Source: Pseudomonadota bacterium (GTDB taxonomy: Bacteria > Pseudomonadota > Alphaproteobacteria > Caulobacterales > Caulobacteraceae). From it: a stretch of 64,000 nucleotides of DNA. This document shows, piece by piece, positions 56,018 through 64,000 of the stretch. Both the position numbers and the translations under genes were made by a program. The notes beneath the pieces are model-generated. The model saw only the letters and a program-made list of their open reading frames with translations, was not told where the DNA came from and made no database searches. Location of the stretch: NCBI GenBank assembly GCA_018241995.1, contig JAFECT010000012.1, positions 1-64,000 on the forward strand, in the 5' to 3' direction. Positions within the stretch are counted from its first letter, which is position 1; the number at the start of each line of letters is the position of its first letter.

Positions 56018-56619
56018 TTGGAGCCGAGTGGGTGGTTTCCGAACCGCCGCCAGAGCTTTGGATAGTGCGCCGCCAGCCAAGCCGGGTCATCTTTGAACTC
56101 GTCGCCGCGCGGCCGCGTCGGGGTTGGATCGCCATCGGGAAGGCCGGCGCCATCGCCAATGCCTTTCGCGGCAAGAACTTTCCGCGCCACGTAGCCAAAC
56201 GCTTCGAATTCGTAGACGCCGTCGGGACCAGGCGAGGCCTTCAGGTCCGCAAGACTATCGGGGTCGCCAAGCGTCTGCTCAAACGCCCGCCTGCCTTTTG
56301 ATACGAGCCAAAGTCGAAAATAGACGAATCCGTCGTCGGAGGCGCCTCCGTTCGCGACCGAAGCTGCGCCCCAGAGGTCCCAGTGATATGCTCGGCGCAT
56401 CTGCTGCTCAAACGTGGCGTCGAATGCCGCGACCTCGCTTGCCGTCAGCACGGACAACTCGGAGCGTAGCGCCTCTGCCTGCCGGTCCGGCTGGCTCTCA
56501 AAACGCGCCGTCCGGTCGATGATCGTCCAGAAGCGGTCGTCGGACATCGCCGCCGCTGCAGTCGCCAGACTCGGCGTCAGCGCAATAGCCGCGAGCGTGA
56601 GGAACGATCGGCGGCGCAT
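56002..56619 (-). CDS. DUF4240 domain protein
   Basis: A 205-aa protein. The segment MSDDRFWTIIDRTARF, then FEQQMRRAYHWDLWGAA and DDGFVYFRLWLVSKGR, is the DUF4240 pattern. A leader MRRRSFLTLAAIALTPSLATA looks like a Tat/Sec-type signal peptide, unusual for a family generally predicted to be cytoplasmic. Its start overlaps the amidohydrolase stop by 1 nt. Its last 16 nt (VGLY and stop) are identical to the last 16 nt of the amidohydrolase gene. The upstream part of the open frame is a shadow. G+C is somewhat lower than its neighbours. Role unknown. Confidence 0.8.
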   Translation of the reverse strand: MRRRSFLTLAAIALTPSLATAAAAMSDDRFWTIIDRTARFESQPDRQAEALRSELSVLTASEVAAFDATFEQQMRRAYHWDLWGAASVANGGASDDGFVYFRLWLVSKGRRAFEQTLGDPDSLADLKASPGPDGVYEFEAFGYVARKVLAAKGIGDGAGLPDGDPTPTRPRGDEFKDDPAWLAAHYPKLWRRFGNHPLGSKVGLY

Positions 56620-56634
56620 CAGTACAGCCCCACC
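56619..56634. repeat. 16-nt direct repeat, copy 2
   Basis: Second exact copy of the 16-mer found at 56002-56017, here forming the end of the amidohydrolase gene. Confidence 0.7.
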
Positions 56635-58043
56635 GTGTCCCTCATGCCGTCGATGATCACATCGGTGCGGTAGCCCCTTCCCGCCTTGAAAACGAGCGGC
56701 ATGCGCTCCAGCGCCATGGCGTCCTTCACCGGGTCGCCGTCGATCAGGATCAGGTCGGCGCGCTTGCCGACCTCGACGGAGCCGATCTCCTTGTCGCGGC
56801 CCATGAACCTGGCCCCGTTCAGGGTCGAGATCTGCAGCGCCTGCTCGAAGCTGAAGCCCTCCTCGACCAGCAGCTCGACCTCGCGTTTGGCCGAGAAGCC
56901 GGGGATCACCCCGCCGTAGCCGGTCGGGTCGGTGCCGGCCATCAGGTAGCCGCCGGCGTCGTAGAACATCTTTTCCAGCTTCATCAGCTTGGGGAAGGCG
57001 CCCTTCCACGGGCCGGCGCCGGACTTGGCGATGGCGGCCCAGGTGGTCTCGTACTGCGCCCGTGTCTGGGGGATCAGCAGAACCCGCGCGCGCTCGGGCG
57101 CCTCGGGCCGGCCGGGGGTGTAGGTCTCGAAGATGGTCAGGGTCGAGGTCATGGCCACATGACGCTTCACCAGGTCGGCGATCAGAGCCTTCACCGGCGC
57201 GGAATCGAGGTCGAGGCCCGCCAGGGTCGCAGCCGTCAGGTTCTGGTCGGGACAGACATCGGGCTTCTTGCCGGGCACGAAGTCGGTGGCCACGGCGAAG
57301 GTGTGCTCCAGATTGTCGATGCCCAGCTCGGCCGCCTCGCGGTGGGTGATCGAGCACAGGTGCGCGGTGACCTTGATGTGGCGCTTGTGGGCCGTCTCGA
57401 TGATCGCCTTCAGCTCGGCGCGGGTCAGGTGCATGTAGCCCTTGAACGAGGTCACCCCCTCGTCGGCCCAGTAGTTCACGGTGCGCACGGCGTCGTCGCG
57501 CCCGGTCAGGGCGTGCACCTTCAGGATCGGCAGGCCGACACCGTTCAGGTACGGGCCCGTCACGTCCAGGTCTGGCCCGATGGTCCGCCCCGCCTCGATC
57601 TCGGCCCTCAGGTTCAGGTCGGCGTAAGGGCTCATAGAGCCGGCCGTGCGCATCGTCGTGGTCCCGCCGGCCAGGTACAGGCGCGGGAAGCTCGACAGCA
57701 TCTCCGTGTAGTTGCGCCGCCCGGTCGGGTAGAACATGTGCTCGTGCATCATCACGAAGCCGGGCAGCAGCGTCTTGCCGGCGCCGTCGATCACGGTCGC
57801 GCCCGCGGGGGCCGGCGTCGAAGCCGAAGGGCCGACAGCCTTGATGCGCCCATGGTCGACCACGACGGTCTGGTCGGGCTTGGCCTTGGCCCCGGTGCCG
57901 TCCACCAGCTGCACATGGGTGAAGGCGATCACATCCTGGCCGTAGGCGAGCGGATCGGGCGGCGTCTGACCCTGCGCCTGGGCTCCGCTCAGCGGCGCCA
58001 GGACCAGGGCGAGAAGGGCGGCGAACGACGAAAGCCTGCGCAT
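56619..58043 (-). CDS. Secreted amidohydrolase family protein
   Basis: A metal-dependent hydrolase of 474 aa with a signal peptide (FAALLALVLAPLSGAQAQG) from the ATG at 58043. Metal ligands: HEH in GFVMMHEHMF, His in KVTAHLCSITHREA, and Asp in AGTDPTGYGG. The start of the fold, LVDGTGAKAKPDQTVVVDHGRI, and the end, GSVEVGKRADLILIDGDP, are those of imidazolonepropionase/prolidase-like amidohydrolases. The substrate is unknown. The first gene of a pair with DUF4240, which overlaps it by 1 nt. Confidence 0.9.
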   Translation of the reverse strand: MRRLSSFAALLALVLAPLSGAQAQGQTPPDPLAYGQDVIAFTHVQLVDGTGAKAKPDQTVVVDHGRIKAVGPSASTPAPAGATVIDGAGKTLLPGFVMMHEHMFYPTGRRNYTEMLSSFPRLYLAGGTTTMRTAGSMSPYADLNLRAEIEAGRTIGPDLDVTGPYLNGVGLPILKVHALTGRDDAVRTVNYWADEGVTSFKGYMHLTRAELKAIIETAHKRHIKVTAHLCSITHREAAELGIDNLEHTFAVATDFVPGKKPDVCPDQNLTAATLAGLDLDSAPVKALIADLVKRHVAMTSTLTIFETYTPGRPEAPERARVLLIPQTRAQYETTWAAIAKSGAGPWKGAFPKLMKLEKMFYDAGGYLMAGTDPTGYGGVIPGFSAKREVELLVEEGFSFEQALQISTLNGARFMGRDKEIGSVEVGKRADLILIDGDPVKDAMALERMPLVFKAGRGYRTDVIIDGMRDTVGLY

Positions 58044-58114
58044 GCTGATCCCCCGAAGCAGTCGGCGCCGACCATGGCTCATCGCCGCCGCCGGGTCACC
58101 CCCCGCCCGATCGC

Positions 58115-60199
58115 TCAGGCCATGGCGTCTTCGCGTCGCGCCATCAGGGCCTCGATCGCGTCCGCTAGGCCGGGCGCGTCATAGGGCTTGCGCAGCAGCG
58201 GGAAGCCTTCCGCAGCCGCCTCCCCCGCCTTCTCGCTGTAGCCCGTGACCAGCAGCACCGGCAGCTCGGGCCGCGTTCGCCGCAGCGTGCGCGCCAGCTC
58301 CAGCCCGTCGACCGGGCCAGGCATGATCAGGTCCGACACCACCAGGTCGAAGCGTGGGCGCCGATCCAGCCGCTCCAGCGCTTCGAGGCCGCCGGCCCTG
58401 TGTTCGACCTCGAAGCCCAAATCCTCCAGCAGCAGTCGCGTGACCTCCGCCACGTCGTCGCTGTCCTCGACCAGCAGGGCCCGAGCGCGCGCGACCTGAG
58501 CCTTGCGCGGCGCCGCCGGCGGCGCGGTTCGCGGCGCCTTGTCCACCCGCGGCAGCTTCAGGATGAAGGTCGCGCCGTGGCCGAGTGCGCTGTCGATGTC
58601 GATGCGCCCGCCGCCCTGGGTAACGAAGCCGTAGACCTGAGCCAGGCCCAGGCCCGTGCCCTTGCCGACCTCCTTGGTGGTGAAGAACGGCTCGAACACC
58701 CGGTTCAGATGCTCTGGCGCAATGCCGGCGCCGGTGTCGGAGACGCTGACCACCGCCAGGCCCGGCCCGCCCTGCGGATCGGCCTCATAGGCGGCGCGCA
58801 CGGTAAAGGCGCCGCCCTTGGGCATGGCGTCGCGCGCATTGGTGGCCAGATTGATCAAGGCGGCTTGCAGTCGCCCCCGGTCGACCTCGACGCACAGGGC
58901 GGTGTCGCCCACCTGCAGATCGATGCGGATGTCGCCACGCAATGACTGGGCCAGCATTTGGCGCATGCCGGCGATCTCGACGTTCAGATCGAGCACCTCG
59001 GCGGCGGCCGCCTTCATGCGGCTGAAGGCCTGCAGCTGCTGGGTCAGGGCCCGGCCCTGCTCGGCGGCGGTCAGGGCGTTGTCGACCAGGCGCGGCAGCT
59101 TCTCGGGCTTGGCGCGGCGGATCAGGTGCAGATTGCCCATCACCACCATCAGCATGTTGTTGAAGTCGTGGGCGATGCCGGCTGTCAGCTGGCCCAGCGC
59201 CTCCATCTTCTGCGCCTGCAGCAGGTCATGTTCGACGGCTTCGCGGCGCAGTATCTCCGCCTCCAGGGCGCGGGTCTGCCGCTCCGCGCCCTCCAGGGCG
59301 CCCTGCGCCACGTCGTAGAGCTTCACGAAGCGCCAGAGGAACAGACAGAGCAGCAGCGCCGTCCAGATCAGGAAGCTGACGCGCGCGTAGTACCAGCCCA
59401 GCGCATAGCGGCTGCCGCCGAAGGCGCTGACGCCGACCTCCAGCGCCAGCATCAGGGCCACCGCCCCGATCCAGTCCGTCAGGGGGTCGTTCAGCCGTCG
59501 ATCGACCAGGGCGAGACCGACCACCGCCGCGGCGATCGCCAGCGTGGCGACCGGGGCGATCAAGGCCCAGACGCTCCAATGCCCGTTGACGATCTCCGGC
59601 GGCATCCCCGGTATGCCCAGGGTCACCATGGCGACAGCCGCGGCCAGCAGCCCTCCGGCGCCGAGGGCGGACGCCACGCCCCTCGGCAGGGTCGCCGCAG
59701 ACGGCGGCTTTCGAGCCTCCAGCAGGGCCGCCAGCATCATGGCGCAGAAGCCGAGCCGCCATCCCTGCCATAGCCAGCCGGTTGACTGGGTTCCGCCGAA
59801 CACCGGCCGATCCGGCAGGATGGCGCCAGGGAACACCAGCAGATGCAGCACCCCCATCAGGCTGGCGAAGAAATAGGACGTGACCACGATCCACATCACG
59901 CCCGAGGGCCGGCGCCTGTACTGCACCGCCGCCAGGAAGCAGGTCAGGGCCTCGGTGATCACCGACACGCTGGAGGAGATGGTGACCGCGGCCGGCGCGG
60001 CGGGAAGCTGCAGGCCGCTGAACGGCAACAGGATCAGGCTGAAGAGCAGGAAACCGCCGCAGGCCAGCAGCAGGCCGCGGCGCGAGCGCCCGCCCCCGGA
60101 GGCATCACCCCCGCCAACCGCCTTACGGGCCTCGAGCTTGCGCACGAAGACTCCCCAGTCGCCCACGCCTATTGGAGGGCGAGCCGCGGCCCGTGGCAA
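58115..60199 (-). CDS. Hybrid sensor histidine kinase/response regulator
   Basis: A 694-aa membrane kinase. Residues about 40-305 carry seven to eight helices resembling a MASE4-type sensor. The H-box is GIAHDFNN (H344); the ATP domain has [21 protein letters not shown] and [11 protein letters not shown]; a C-terminal receiver has its phospho-acceptor in VSDLIMPG (D623). The ATG at 60199 may be too early, as the first 25 residues are unremarkable. There is no DNA-binding output, so it probably feeds another receiver. It follows rlmE on the same strand. Confidence 0.9.
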   Translation of the reverse strand: MPRAAARPPIGVGDWGVFVRKLEARKAVGGGDASGGGRSRRGLLLACGGFLLFSLILLPFSGLQLPAAPAAVTISSSVSVITEALTCFLAAVQYRRRPSGVMWIVVTSYFFASLMGVLHLLVFPGAILPDRPVFGGTQSTGWLWQGWRLGFCAMMLAALLEARKPPSAATLPRGVASALGAGGLLAAAVAMVTLGIPGMPPEIVNGHWSVWALIAPVATLAIAAAVVGLALVDRRLNDPLTDWIGAVALMLALEVGVSAFGGSRYALGWYYARVSFLIWTALLLCLFLWRFVKLYDVAQGALEGAERQTRALEAEILRREAVEHDLLQAQKMEALGQLTAGIAHDFNNMLMVVMGNLHLIRRAKPEKLPRLVDNALTAAEQGRALTQQLQAFSRMKAAAAEVLDLNVEIAGMRQMLAQSLRGDIRIDLQVGDTALCVEVDRGRLQAALINLATNARDAMPKGGAFTVRAAYEADPQGGPGLAVVSVSDTGAGIAPEHLNRVFEPFFTTKEVGKGTGLGLAQVYGFVTQGGGRIDIDSALGHGATFILKLPRVDKAPRTAPPAAPRKAQVARARALLVEDSDDVAEVTRLLLEDLGFEVEHRAGGLEALERLDRRPRFDLVVSDLIMPGPVDGLELARTLRRTRPELPVLLVTGYSEKAGEAAAEGFPLLRKPYDAPGLADAIEALMARREDAMA

Positions 60200-60289
60200 G
60201 GGCTTCGCGCAAGCCCGGCCGCCGCTTCACGCTCGCATTTCAAGGGGATAGCCCCCCACGAAAGCCTTATAGCCGTGGGATCATAAAGC

Positions 60290-61000
60290 TCAGCTTCGGC
60301 CCTTGAAGCCCATCGCCACCAGATAGACTTCGGAACTGTCCGCCCGGCTGGCCTTGGGCTTGACGAACTTCACCTCGGCGAAGCTCTTCTTCAGCCGCTC
60401 CAGCACGTCGCCCGCCGAACCGCCCTGGAAGTTCTTGGTGACGAAGGCGCCGCCGGGCTTCAGGGTCTCGATGGCGAAGTCGGCCGCGGCCTCGATCAGG
60501 GCCACGATCTTCAGGTGGTCCGTCTGTTTGTGGCCAACCGTGTTGTGCGCCATGTCCGACAGCACGATGTCGGGCGCCCCGCCCAAGAGTTCGATCAGCC
60601 GGTCGCCCACGCCGGGGTCGGTGAAGTCGGCTTCGATCAGTTCGGCGCCGGGGATCGGCTCGATGGGCAAGAGGTCCACGCCCGCCACCGCCGCCGCGCC
60701 GCGCTTCAGCGCCACCTGCACCCAGCCGCCGGGCGCCGCGCCCAGGTCCACCACCCTGACGCCGCGCTTGAGCAGGCGGAAGCGGTCGTCGATCTCGATC
60801 AGCTTGAAGGCGGCGCGCGAGCGCCAGCCCTCGGCCTTGGCGCGCTGGACATAGGGGTCGGTGAGCTGGCGCTCCAGCCACTGTTGCGACGAGAGGGTGC
60901 GCCCCTCCGCCGTCTTCAGCTTCTTCTTCACATTGCGCCCAGCGGCGGTCCCGCCCGTGGGCGGGCGCACCATGCGCCGGCGGCCTTCGTCTTCGCTCAT
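60290..61000 (-). CDS. rlmE: 23S rRNA 2'-O-methyltransferase (FtsJ/RrmJ)
   Basis: RlmE methylates U2552 of 23S rRNA late in 50S assembly. The ATG at 61000 (MSEDEGRRRMVRPP) gives 236 aa; the longer frame upstream is a shadow. The SAM site is VVDLGAAPGGWVQV, and the K-D-K-E tetrad is visible as SRAAFKL, LSDMAHNT, VTKNFQGG and SSEVYLV. An arginine/lysine-rich N-terminal extension of about 35 residues is present. It is divergent from the second kinase. Confidence 0.96.
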   Translation of the reverse strand: MSEDEGRRRMVRPPTGGTAAGRNVKKKLKTAEGRTLSSQQWLERQLTDPYVQRAKAEGWRSRAAFKLIEIDDRFRLLKRGVRVVDLGAAPGGWVQVALKRGAAAVAGVDLLPIEPIPGAELIEADFTDPGVGDRLIELLGGAPDIVLSDMAHNTVGHKQTDHLKIVALIEAAADFAIETLKPGGAFVTKNFQGGSAGDVLERLKKSFAEVKFVKPKASRADSSEVYLVAMGFKGRS

Positions 61001-61052
61001 GCGCCCCTCATAGGCCGAGGGAGGCTGGAAGTCAGCCGCGCTCGCCAACACC

Positions 61053-63191
61053 ATGTTGGTCGCCATCGCGCGCGCTTCCGCCGAGTCGCTGAACGCGCTA
61101 CAGCCAAGCGGCATGCAGGATGACGCGCCCGGGCGACGCAGGTTCTGGAACGGCTGGAGGCTGGGCGGTCCCGTCGCGCTTCTGGCCATCGCCGCGCTCA
61201 TCCCGATCATGCTGTTCGCCGCCGTCAGCGCGTTCCGCAGCCTGGAGCGCGAACGCGCCCAACTGAGCGCCCAGGCCGTGTCCGACGCGCGCCGGGTCTC
61301 CGAAGCCGTGGACCAGGAGATCGCCTCCGACATCGACGATGCGCGGACGCTTGCCGTGCAGCCGTCGCTGGACGGGCCCATCGACCTGAAGGCCTTCGGC
61401 GAGGTCGTGCGCCGCGAGCAGGCCCTGCATCCCTTGTGGCGCACGGTGATCCTGGCGACGCCCGACGGCAATCGCATCTTCAACTCGCGCAGCCCCTCGA
61501 ACATCGGCCCGGTGGTCGAGCCCGACAGCCTCCGGCGCGTGGTGGCGAACGGCGAGCCCGCCATCGGCTCCATCGCCTACGCCAAGGACTGGGCCGTGCC
61601 CGTCCGCGCTCCGGTGATCCGCGACGGCAAGATCAAGGCGGTCGTGACCGTGGTCATCAGCCCGGCCGGCGTGAAGGACGTAATCGCCCGCACCCGCATT
61701 CCCGGCGACTGGATCACCTCGATCGTCGACGCCACCGGCAAGGTGGTCGCGCGCACCCATCGGGAAGCCGAGTTCATCGGCAAGCCCGCCAGCCCGCGGG
61801 CGCTGGCGGCCCGGCAGCGGACGACGAGCGGCCTCTATGACGGGCGCACGCTCGAAGGCGTGACCACGGTCTCCGCGTTCTGGCGCTCGCCGGTCACCGG
61901 CTGGTCGGCGCACATCGGCATTCCGAAGACGCTGTTCGAGGCGCCGCTGCGCCGCTCGATCGCGTTCCTGGTGGTCGGATCGATCCTGGCCTTGGGCCTG
62001 ACCGCCGCCTTCACGTGGGGCCTGTTGCGCGAGACCCGCCGCCGTCGCGCCGAAAGCTTCGCCCTTGAGCGCGCACAGCGGATGGAGGCCCTGGGCCGGC
62101 TCACCGGCGGGGTCGCGCACGACTTCAACAACCTCTTGATGATCATCCAGGGCAATGCCGAGATCCTGGGCCGGCGTATCGCCGACCCGCGCGCGGCGAA
62201 CTCGCTCGACGCGATCAAGCAGGCCACTGAGCGCGCGACGCGCCTGACGCGCGAGCTCCTGACCTTCGCCCGCGGCGGATCCCCCTCGCGGGCGGCGCTG
62301 GACGTCAACGAGGCCATCGCCGGCTTCCTGGGCTCGCTGCGCCAGGCGGTCGGGCCTGAGATAGAGGTGCGGACCCTGCTGGAGCCGCACCTGCCGCAGG
62401 TCACCCTGGATCGGGTGCAGTTCGAGCTGGCGCTGCTCAACATGGCGGTGAACGCGCGCGACGCCATGCCGGACGGCGGCGTGCTGACCCTCAGCACTCG
62501 CCGGCCCGCGCCCGATCGCGTGGAGCTGACGGTCTCAGATACCGGGTCGGGCATCGCGCCACAGCACCTGGCCGAGATCTTCGATCCCTTCTTCACCACC
62601 AAGCCCGTCGGCGCGGGCACCGGCCTGGGGCTCACCCAGGTCTACGGCATGGTGCGCCAGGCGGGCGGCTCCATCGATGTGCAGAGCCGCCCGGGCAGGG
62701 GCACCTCCTTCGTGCTGCGCCTGCCCGCAGCCGCGGATAGGCGACCGGCCCCGGCCTCCGGGCCCGCCGCCCCCTCGGCCCGGCCTGCGGCGCCGAAGCT
62801 TCGCAAGCGCGCCGCGAAGCCCGGCGCCGTGGCCGCGGCGCACATCCTGCTGGTCGACGACAATGAGGCGGTCCGGGCTGTCACCGCCGAGTATCTGCGT
62901 GAGCGCTCTCATATGGTGACCGAGGCGGGTGGCGCGGACGAGGCCCTGGCGGTCCTGGCGCGCGGTGACGTTTCGGCCCTGGTCTCCGACATCGTCATGC
63001 CGGGCGAGCGCGACGGCGTGGACCTGGCGACGGAGGCGCGCAAGCGCTGGCCGAGCCTGCCGGTGGTGCTGGTGTCCGGCTACGCCGCCTCGGCCGCGGA
63101 CGCACGCGCGCACGGCTTCACCGTGCTGCAGAAGCCCTATGCGCTCGACGCCCTGGCCGAGCTGCTGGACGGGGTGATGGCCGGCCGCTGA
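61053..63191 (+). CDS. Hybrid sensor histidine kinase with extracytoplasmic sensor
   Basis: A 712-aa kinase: a membrane helix near residues 41-60, a periplasmic PDC/dCache-like sensor (about 65-300), a second helix (about 310-330), an H-box GGVAHDFNN (H356), ATP domain NMAVNARDAMP / GTGLGLTQVYG, a Pro/Ala-rich linker, and a receiver with VSDIVMPG (D646). A start at the ATG at 61113 (MQDDAPGRRRF) is also possible. The catalytic half resembles the kinase at 58115, but the sensor differs. Divergent from rlmE. Confidence 0.9.
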   Translation: MLVAIARASAESLNALQPSGMQDDAPGRRRFWNGWRLGGPVALLAIAALIPIMLFAAVSAFRSLERERAQLSAQAVSDARRVSEAVDQEIASDIDDARTLAVQPSLDGPIDLKAFGEVVRREQALHPLWRTVILATPDGNRIFNSRSPSNIGPVVEPDSLRRVVANGEPAIGSIAYAKDWAVPVRAPVIRDGKIKAVVTVVISPAGVKDVIARTRIPGDWITSIVDATGKVVARTHREAEFIGKPASPRALAARQRTTSGLYDGRTLEGVTTVSAFWRSPVTGWSAHIGIPKTLFEAPLRRSIAFLVVGSILALGLTAAFTWGLLRETRRRRAESFALERAQRMEALGRLTGGVAHDFNNLLMIIQGNAEILGRRIADPRAANSLDAIKQATERATRLTRELLTFARGGSPSRAALDVNEAIAGFLGSLRQAVGPEIEVRTLLEPHLPQVTLDRVQFELALLNMAVNARDAMPDGGVLTLSTRRPAPDRVELTVSDTGSGIAPQHLAEIFDPFFTTKPVGAGTGLGLTQVYGMVRQAGGSIDVQSRPGRGTSFVLRLPAAADRRPAPASGPAAPSARPAAPKLRKRAAKPGAVAAAHILLVDDNEAVRAVTAEYLRERSHMVTEAGGADEALAVLARGDVSALVSDIVMPGERDGVDLATEARKRWPSLPVVLVSGYAASAADARAHGFTVLQKPYALDALAELLDGVMAGR

Positions 63192-63195
63192 GCGC

Positions 63196-63618
63196 CTAGA
63201 CCAGCTTGGCCCTGACCGGCGCGCCTTTGCGGAAGGCGTTGGAGTACGGACAGACCTGATCGGCCTCCGCCACCAAGGCCTCGGCGTCGGCCTTGGCCAG
63301 GCCCGGCAGCGAAGCCTCGATGTCGAACTCGAACACGAAACCGCCCTCGGGCGAACGGCCCATCTCGGCCTTCACCGTGACCGACACGTTCTCCAGCTTC
63401 ACGCCCTTGCGGCCGGCCACGAAGTGCAGAGCCGAGCCGAAGCAGGCGGAATAGCCCAGCGCCACCAGCTGCTCGGGGTTGGTCCCCGCCCCGCCCGGCC
63501 CGCCCAGTTCCTTGGGCATGGCGAAATCGACGGTGACGGAGCCGTCCGAGGTCTTGCCGTGGCCGCCGTTGCGGCCTCCGCCGGTGGTGGTGGCGACGGC
63601 GGTGTAGAGCGGGGTCAT
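63196..63618 (-). CDS. ohr: Organic hydroperoxide resistance protein Ohr
   Basis: An OsmC-fold, lipoyl-dependent peroxidase of 140 aa from the ATG at 63618 (MTPLYTAVATTTGG). The reactive cysteines are in YSACFGSAL and QVCPYSNA, and the motif ELGGPGGAGTNPEQL is diagnostic of Ohr rather than OsmC. The usual MarR-type regulator OhrR is not visible. Ends 4 nt from the convergent kinase gene. Confidence 0.95.
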   Translation of the reverse strand: MTPLYTAVATTTGGGRNGGHGKTSDGSVTVDFAMPKELGGPGGAGTNPEQLVALGYSACFGSALHFVAGRKGVKLENVSVTVKAEMGRSPEGGFVFEFDIEASLPGLAKADAEALVAEADQVCPYSNAFRKGAPVRAKLV

Positions 63619-63692
63619 GGGCTGGTTCCTCTCGCGGGACGATGGTTGGGGCGACTTATGGTAGAGTTCGGGCGCACTCACGGGGGTTTACG

Positions 63693-64000
63693 ATGCCATA
63701 CACGAAAGTCGCGGCGCTTGCCGCCGCCTGCGCGTTCGCCCTGTTCGCTTCCACGCCTGCCGCCGCCGTCGACCTGGCGACCGCCAAGCCGTTCCAGGTC
63801 CAGGTCAATTGCGCCGCCATCACCCCACACGGCTGCAACGGCAGCTGGGCGACGCCTGCGGGCAAGATCGCGGTGATCGAGCAGGTCTCGGTCTATTGCT
63901 CATTCCCGGGAACCAGCACGCGCGTCCTGCAGTGGACGATGAACACGACGGTCTCCGGCGTCGCCAGCAGCAGCAACATCAGCGTCGCCGGTCCGGTCTT
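63693..64000 (+). CDS. Secreted protein, partial at the window end
   Basis: An incomplete gene that runs off the window; 102 residues are visible. It begins MPYTKVAALAAACAFALFA with a signal peptide probably cleaved after the Ala-rich STPAAA. The mature part (FQVQVNCAAITPHGCNG, then VSVYCSFPGTSTR) has several cysteines and a beta-strand pattern. I do not recognise the family. Confidence 0.65.
   Translation, partial: MPYTKVAALAAACAFALFASTPAAAVDLATAKPFQVQVNCAAITPHGCNGSWATPAGKIAVIEQVSVYCSFPGTSTRVLQWTMNTTVSGVASSSNISVAGPV

Overview
The window is a high-GC (mostly 65-70% G+C by eye) bacterial chromosome segment, almost fully coding on both strands. Gene content and order point to an alphaproteobacterium of the Caulobacterales (Caulobacter/Phenylobacterium-like): rpsF-rpsR-rplI, dnaB, alr, radA, cvpA-purF; a yfgM-like gene, bamB and der in that order; guaB-MAPEG-rsmB-guaA; several ECF sigma modules; and hybrid histidine kinases. 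The taxonomic call is inference, because there is no rRNA or other marker gene in the window. No tRNA, rRNA, CRISPR array, integrase or insertion sequence was seen.

Layout. 1-10 kb: ribosomal proteins S6, S18 and L9, a secreted TPR protein, DnaB helicase, a dicarboxylate transporter preceded by a dispersed-type inverted repeat, alanine racemase, RadA, CvpA and PurF. 10.0-13.2 kb: one large accessory gene coding a SIR2-like domain, a STAND-type NTPase and a TPR array, with the hallmarks of an antiphage NLR-like protein; its TPR-coding third is strikingly AT-rich. 13.3-19.1 kb: an SDR oxidoreductase, then a minus-strand block of der, bamB, a yfgM-like gene and panB. 19.1-23.8 kb: two paralogous ECF sigma modules flank a secreted carboxylesterase; each module has a DUF6249-like membrane protein and a small two-helix membrane protein that is probably the anti-sigma factor. 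24.5-37.2 kb: a three-gene, 12.7-kb operon of a 1165-aa protein, a 431-aa endonuclease/exonuclease/phosphatase-fold protein with an intact active site, and a 2636-aa giant protein. I cannot assign a function to the two large proteins, and this is the best candidate here for an undescribed system. 37.2-45 kb: DUF3175/DUF3008 small proteins, an RNA 2',3'-cyclic phosphodiesterase, a Tat-exported flavin amine oxidase, and a molybdenum enzyme module (fdhD divergent from an FdhF2-type oxidoreductase, mobA and a nitrate reductase associated protein). 45-48 kb: LysR and ArsR regulators, a NIPSNAP protein with a clear palindromic operator, and an ankyrin protein. 48.2-53.0 kb: guanine nucleotide synthesis (guaB, guaA) with an rRNA methyltransferase and a MAPEG protein. 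53-64 kb: an AraC regulator, a CPBP protease, small secreted or membrane proteins, an amidohydrolase, two hybrid sensor kinases either side of rlmE, an Ohr peroxidase, and a secreted protein cut by the window end.

The housekeeping genes supply ribosome assembly, replication, purine synthesis, envelope biogenesis and pantothenate. The accessory layer (SIR2-STAND gene, giant-protein operon, Mo-enzyme module, ECF modules) supplies defence, sensing and respiration-linked functions. Many long open frames lying antisense to real genes are GC-rich shadows and were left out.
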